Shown here: positions 62,277 through 64,000 of the stretch, in pieces | Layout: every line of letters starts with the position of its first letter | Numbering within the stretch: the first letter of the stretch is position 1 | Source of the DNA: WS-2 sp036507005 | Lineage (GTDB): Bacteria > Eisenbacteria > RBG-16-71-46 | Assembly: GCA_036507005.1 (NCBI GenBank) | Contig: DASXQT010000061.1 | Location: 106,978 to 170,977, forward strand | Direction of reading: 5' to 3' | DNA length: 64,000 bases | The notes under the pieces: model-generated | Seen by the model: only the letters and a program-made list of their open reading frames with translations | What the model was told of the DNA's origin: nothing | The model's database searches: none | Translations under genes and position numbers: made by a program

Positions 62277-64000
62277 CCGATCCGGCCATGGCGCAGGGCG
62301 GGACCCAGGCGCCGACCGACGACGATGCGCTCTCGCGCGAATCGCTCGGGCTCTTGTCCCAGGCCATGCTCGGCCTGCGCAGCACCGGCGACATCGGCAC
62401 GGCGTGCGCCATCGCCGGCTCCTGCGCGCTCACGGCGCTGGGGGCCGCGGAATACCGGCTGCTGCGGCTCGAGCCGCGCAGCGGCGCGCTCAAGTGCCTC
62501 GACGGCACCGGCGCGGAGACCCGCTACCTGCCCGAGCCCACGGGCCCGGTGGACTGGGCGATGCGGCGCGACCAGGCGGTGTTCGACGACGGCCTCACCG
62601 ACACCGCTGCCGCGCGCGAGCCCGGGCTGTGGCTCGAGCCGCCCGGCGCGCTCGCCACCGTGCCGCTGATCTCGGGCGGGGCGATCGTCGGCTTCCTGCT
62701 GGTGAGCTTCTCCGGGCCGCGGCGCTTCGGCGCCGCGACCCGGATGTTCCTGCAGACGCTCGGCGACGGGCTGGCGCTCGCGCTCGAGCGCACCCACCTG
62801 CGAAGCGAGCTCGAAGAGGAGCGCCGGCGCGTCCAGACGCTCGAGAAGCGGCGCAGCGACGACGACGAGGCGTCCTCGAACCTGATGTCGGTGGTGGCCC
62901 ACGAGATCCGCAGCCCGCTGACCGCGATCAAGGCCTACACCGAGGCCATGCTCGACAACCTCTCGAACCCGAACGCGCCCCACGAGCGCTTCCTCGGGAT
63001 CATCAACTCGGAGTGCGACCGGCTCACGCGGCTGGTGAGCGACGTCCTCGATCTCTCTCGCCTCGAGGCGGGGCAGCGCCCGCTGCGGCTCGCGCGCTTC
63101 GATCTCGAGCGCCTGGTGGGGGAGACGCTCGAGGGCCTCGCGCCCAGCGCGATGGAGCGCAGGATCACGTTCGCGCCCCGGCTCGAAGCCGGGCTGGTGG
63201 TCGAGGCGGATCCCGACCTGCTGCGCCGGCTGCTCATCAACCTGGCGGGCAACGCCATCAAGTTCTCGCCGCTCGGCGGCACGGTGCGGGTCGAGGCCCG
63301 CTCCGACGGCGACGAGTGGCTGGGCCAGATCGAGGACCAGGGGCCGGGGATTCCGGCCGAGGACCTGCCGCACGTGTTCGAGCGCTTCTACCGCGCGCGC
63401 CACCCACGCGACGAGGAGGTCGAGGGGACCGGCCTCGGGCTCGCCATCGCCCACGGCATCGTCGAGCTCCACGGCGGCCGCATCTGGGCGCAGCCGCTCG
63501 AGCCGAATGGCACGCGCCTGTGCTTCGCCCTGCCGCTGCGCCAGCTCGCCTCGCCGCTCGCGCGCCGCACCGCCCGCCGCATCTGGGGCCGGGCCGACCT
63601 GCGCGAGCTGCTCGAGGGGACCGTGGACATGGTCGCGGCCTCGATGGACGCCGAGATCGTCTCGCTCATGCTGGTGGACCCGGACCACGGTGACCTGTTC
63701 ATCGCCGCGTCCCGCGGCCTGGACGGCCAGAATCTCCAGGGGCGCCGCACCACGATGCGCGCCGGGGTCGCGGGCTCGGTCGCGGTCTGGGGCCGGCCGC
63801 TGCTGGTGGGCAACATCGAGACCGACAAGCGCTTCAGCCGCCTCAACCACCCGCAGTACACCACCAAGTCGCTGCTGTGCGTGCCGCTGCGAGTCGAAGC
63901 CGAGGTGGTGGGCGTGGTCAACGTCAACAACAAGATCTCGGGCCAATCGTTCGACGACGACGACCTCGCGGTGCTGGCCGCGCTGGTGGAGCGCGTCGGC
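62273..64000 (+). CDS. GAF-histidine kinase-GAF protein (3' partial)
   Basis: 576 codons visible from a GTG at 62273 overlapping the upstream stop; the gene continues past the window. Order: GAF-like domain (about 30-170), coiled coil, HisKA with His210 in VVAHEIRSPLTAIK, HATPase with N-box (INLAGNAIKFSP), G1 (EDQGPGIP) and G2 (GTGLGLAIAHG), then a second GAF domain from about 450 to the edge. No membrane helix, so soluble. It is the likely partner kinase of the preceding receiver-GGDEF protein. Confidence 0.9.
   Translation, partial: MTDPAMAQGGTQAPTDDDALSRESLGLLSQAMLGLRSTGDIGTACAIAGSCALTALGAAEYRLLRLEPRSGALKCLDGTGAETRYLPEPTGPVDWAMRRDQAVFDDGLTDTAAAREPGLWLEPPGALATVPLISGGAIVGFLLVSFSGPRRFGAATRMFLQTLGDGLALALERTHLRSELEEERRRVQTLEKRRSDDDEASSNLMSVVAHEIRSPLTAIKAYTEAMLDNLSNPNAPHERFLGIINSECDRLTRLVSDVLDLSRLEAGQRPLRLARFDLERLVGETLEGLAPSAMERRITFAPRLEAGLVVEADPDLLRRLLINLAGNAIKFSPLGGTVRVEARSDGDEWLGQIEDQGPGIPAEDLPHVFERFYRARHPRDEEVEGTGLGLAIAHGIVELHGGRIWAQPLEPNGTRLCFALPLRQLASPLARRTARRIWGRADLRELLEGTVDMVAASMDAEIVSLMLVDPDHGDLFIAASRGLDGQNLQGRRTTMRAGVAGSVAVWGRPLLVGNIETDKRFSRLNHPQYTTKSLLCVPLRVEAEVVGVVNVNNKISGQSFDDDDLAVLAALVERVG

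Overview
This is a very G+C-rich bacterial chromosome segment, densely coded on both strands, with many start/stop overlaps (ATGA or GTGA) between neighbouring genes. The gene content is FCB/Gemmatimonadota-like: SecD-SecF followed by DUF4159 and DUF4175-type proteins, a PorT-like outer-membrane barrel, parvulin and cyclophilin isomerases, KorA-KorB with a ferredoxin reductase, and a full F1Fo operon. An uncultured Gram-negative lineage such as Candidatus Eisenbacteria would fit. That placement is inferred from gene content and composition; no rRNA or other marker was checked. I saw no tRNA, rRNA, insertion sequence or CRISPR array.

Layout. 1-6704 (minus): a secretion/envelope operon, secD-secF-lipoprotein-DUF4159-DUF4175-like (last gene cut by the window start), behind a good sigma-70-type promoter. 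7135-9550 (plus): outer-membrane barrel protein, then guaB. 9569-10333 (minus): unknown gene. 10826-15689 (plus): a three-gene signalling operon made of an MCP-like membrane protein, a CheA-like protein that seems to have lost its kinase parts but gained a receiver, and a receiver-GAF protein, with a sigma-54-type promoter in front. 15733-16271: a lower-G+C NYN-domain gene behind a promoter and an attenuator-like leader. 16292-18508 (minus): LemA, TPM-domain protein and a degenerate nucleotidyltransferase. 18740-24914 (plus): ferredoxin-NADP reductase, korA, korB and a membrane glycosyltransferase with TPRs. 25035-28203: persulfide dioxygenase-like/rhodanese protein, a small ferredoxin (minus) and an M20 peptidase. 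28249-29255 (minus): Nudix and YajQ.

29438-36809 (plus): the complete ATP synthase operon (atpZ-like, an AtpI-AtpB fusion, atpE, F, H, A, G, D, and a short atpC). It is followed by a large periplasmic parvulin chaperone and a PhoX-like lipoprotein, with a convergent cyclophilin. 42478-47685: a papain-like protease fused to an alpha/beta-hydrolase-like domain, then a 1013-residue repeat protein, with two palindromes between them. 47749-51964: esterase, a possible Arg/His-rich secreted protein, a ComEA-like helix-hairpin-helix protein, and a beta-propeller protein with a c-type heme motif. 52092-58884 (minus): two RND efflux pumps flanking a small lipoprotein that resembles only the end of an adaptor protein. 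After a gene-poor, lower-G+C gap come cutA, tsaD and a second signalling operon (receiver-GGDEF, then a GAF-histidine kinase cut by the window end), again with a sigma-54-type promoter.

How it fits together: an energy and redox core (Kor, ferredoxin, FNR, ATP synthase), an envelope folding and secretion set (SecDF, PPIases, lipoproteins), and two signalling modules that may share sigma-54 control. The least ordinary items are the protease-hydrolase fusion, the NYN attenuator leader, the kinase-less chemotaxis-like operon, the AtpI-AtpB fusion, and the RND pair in which one pump carries Tyr at a key proton-relay Asp position.
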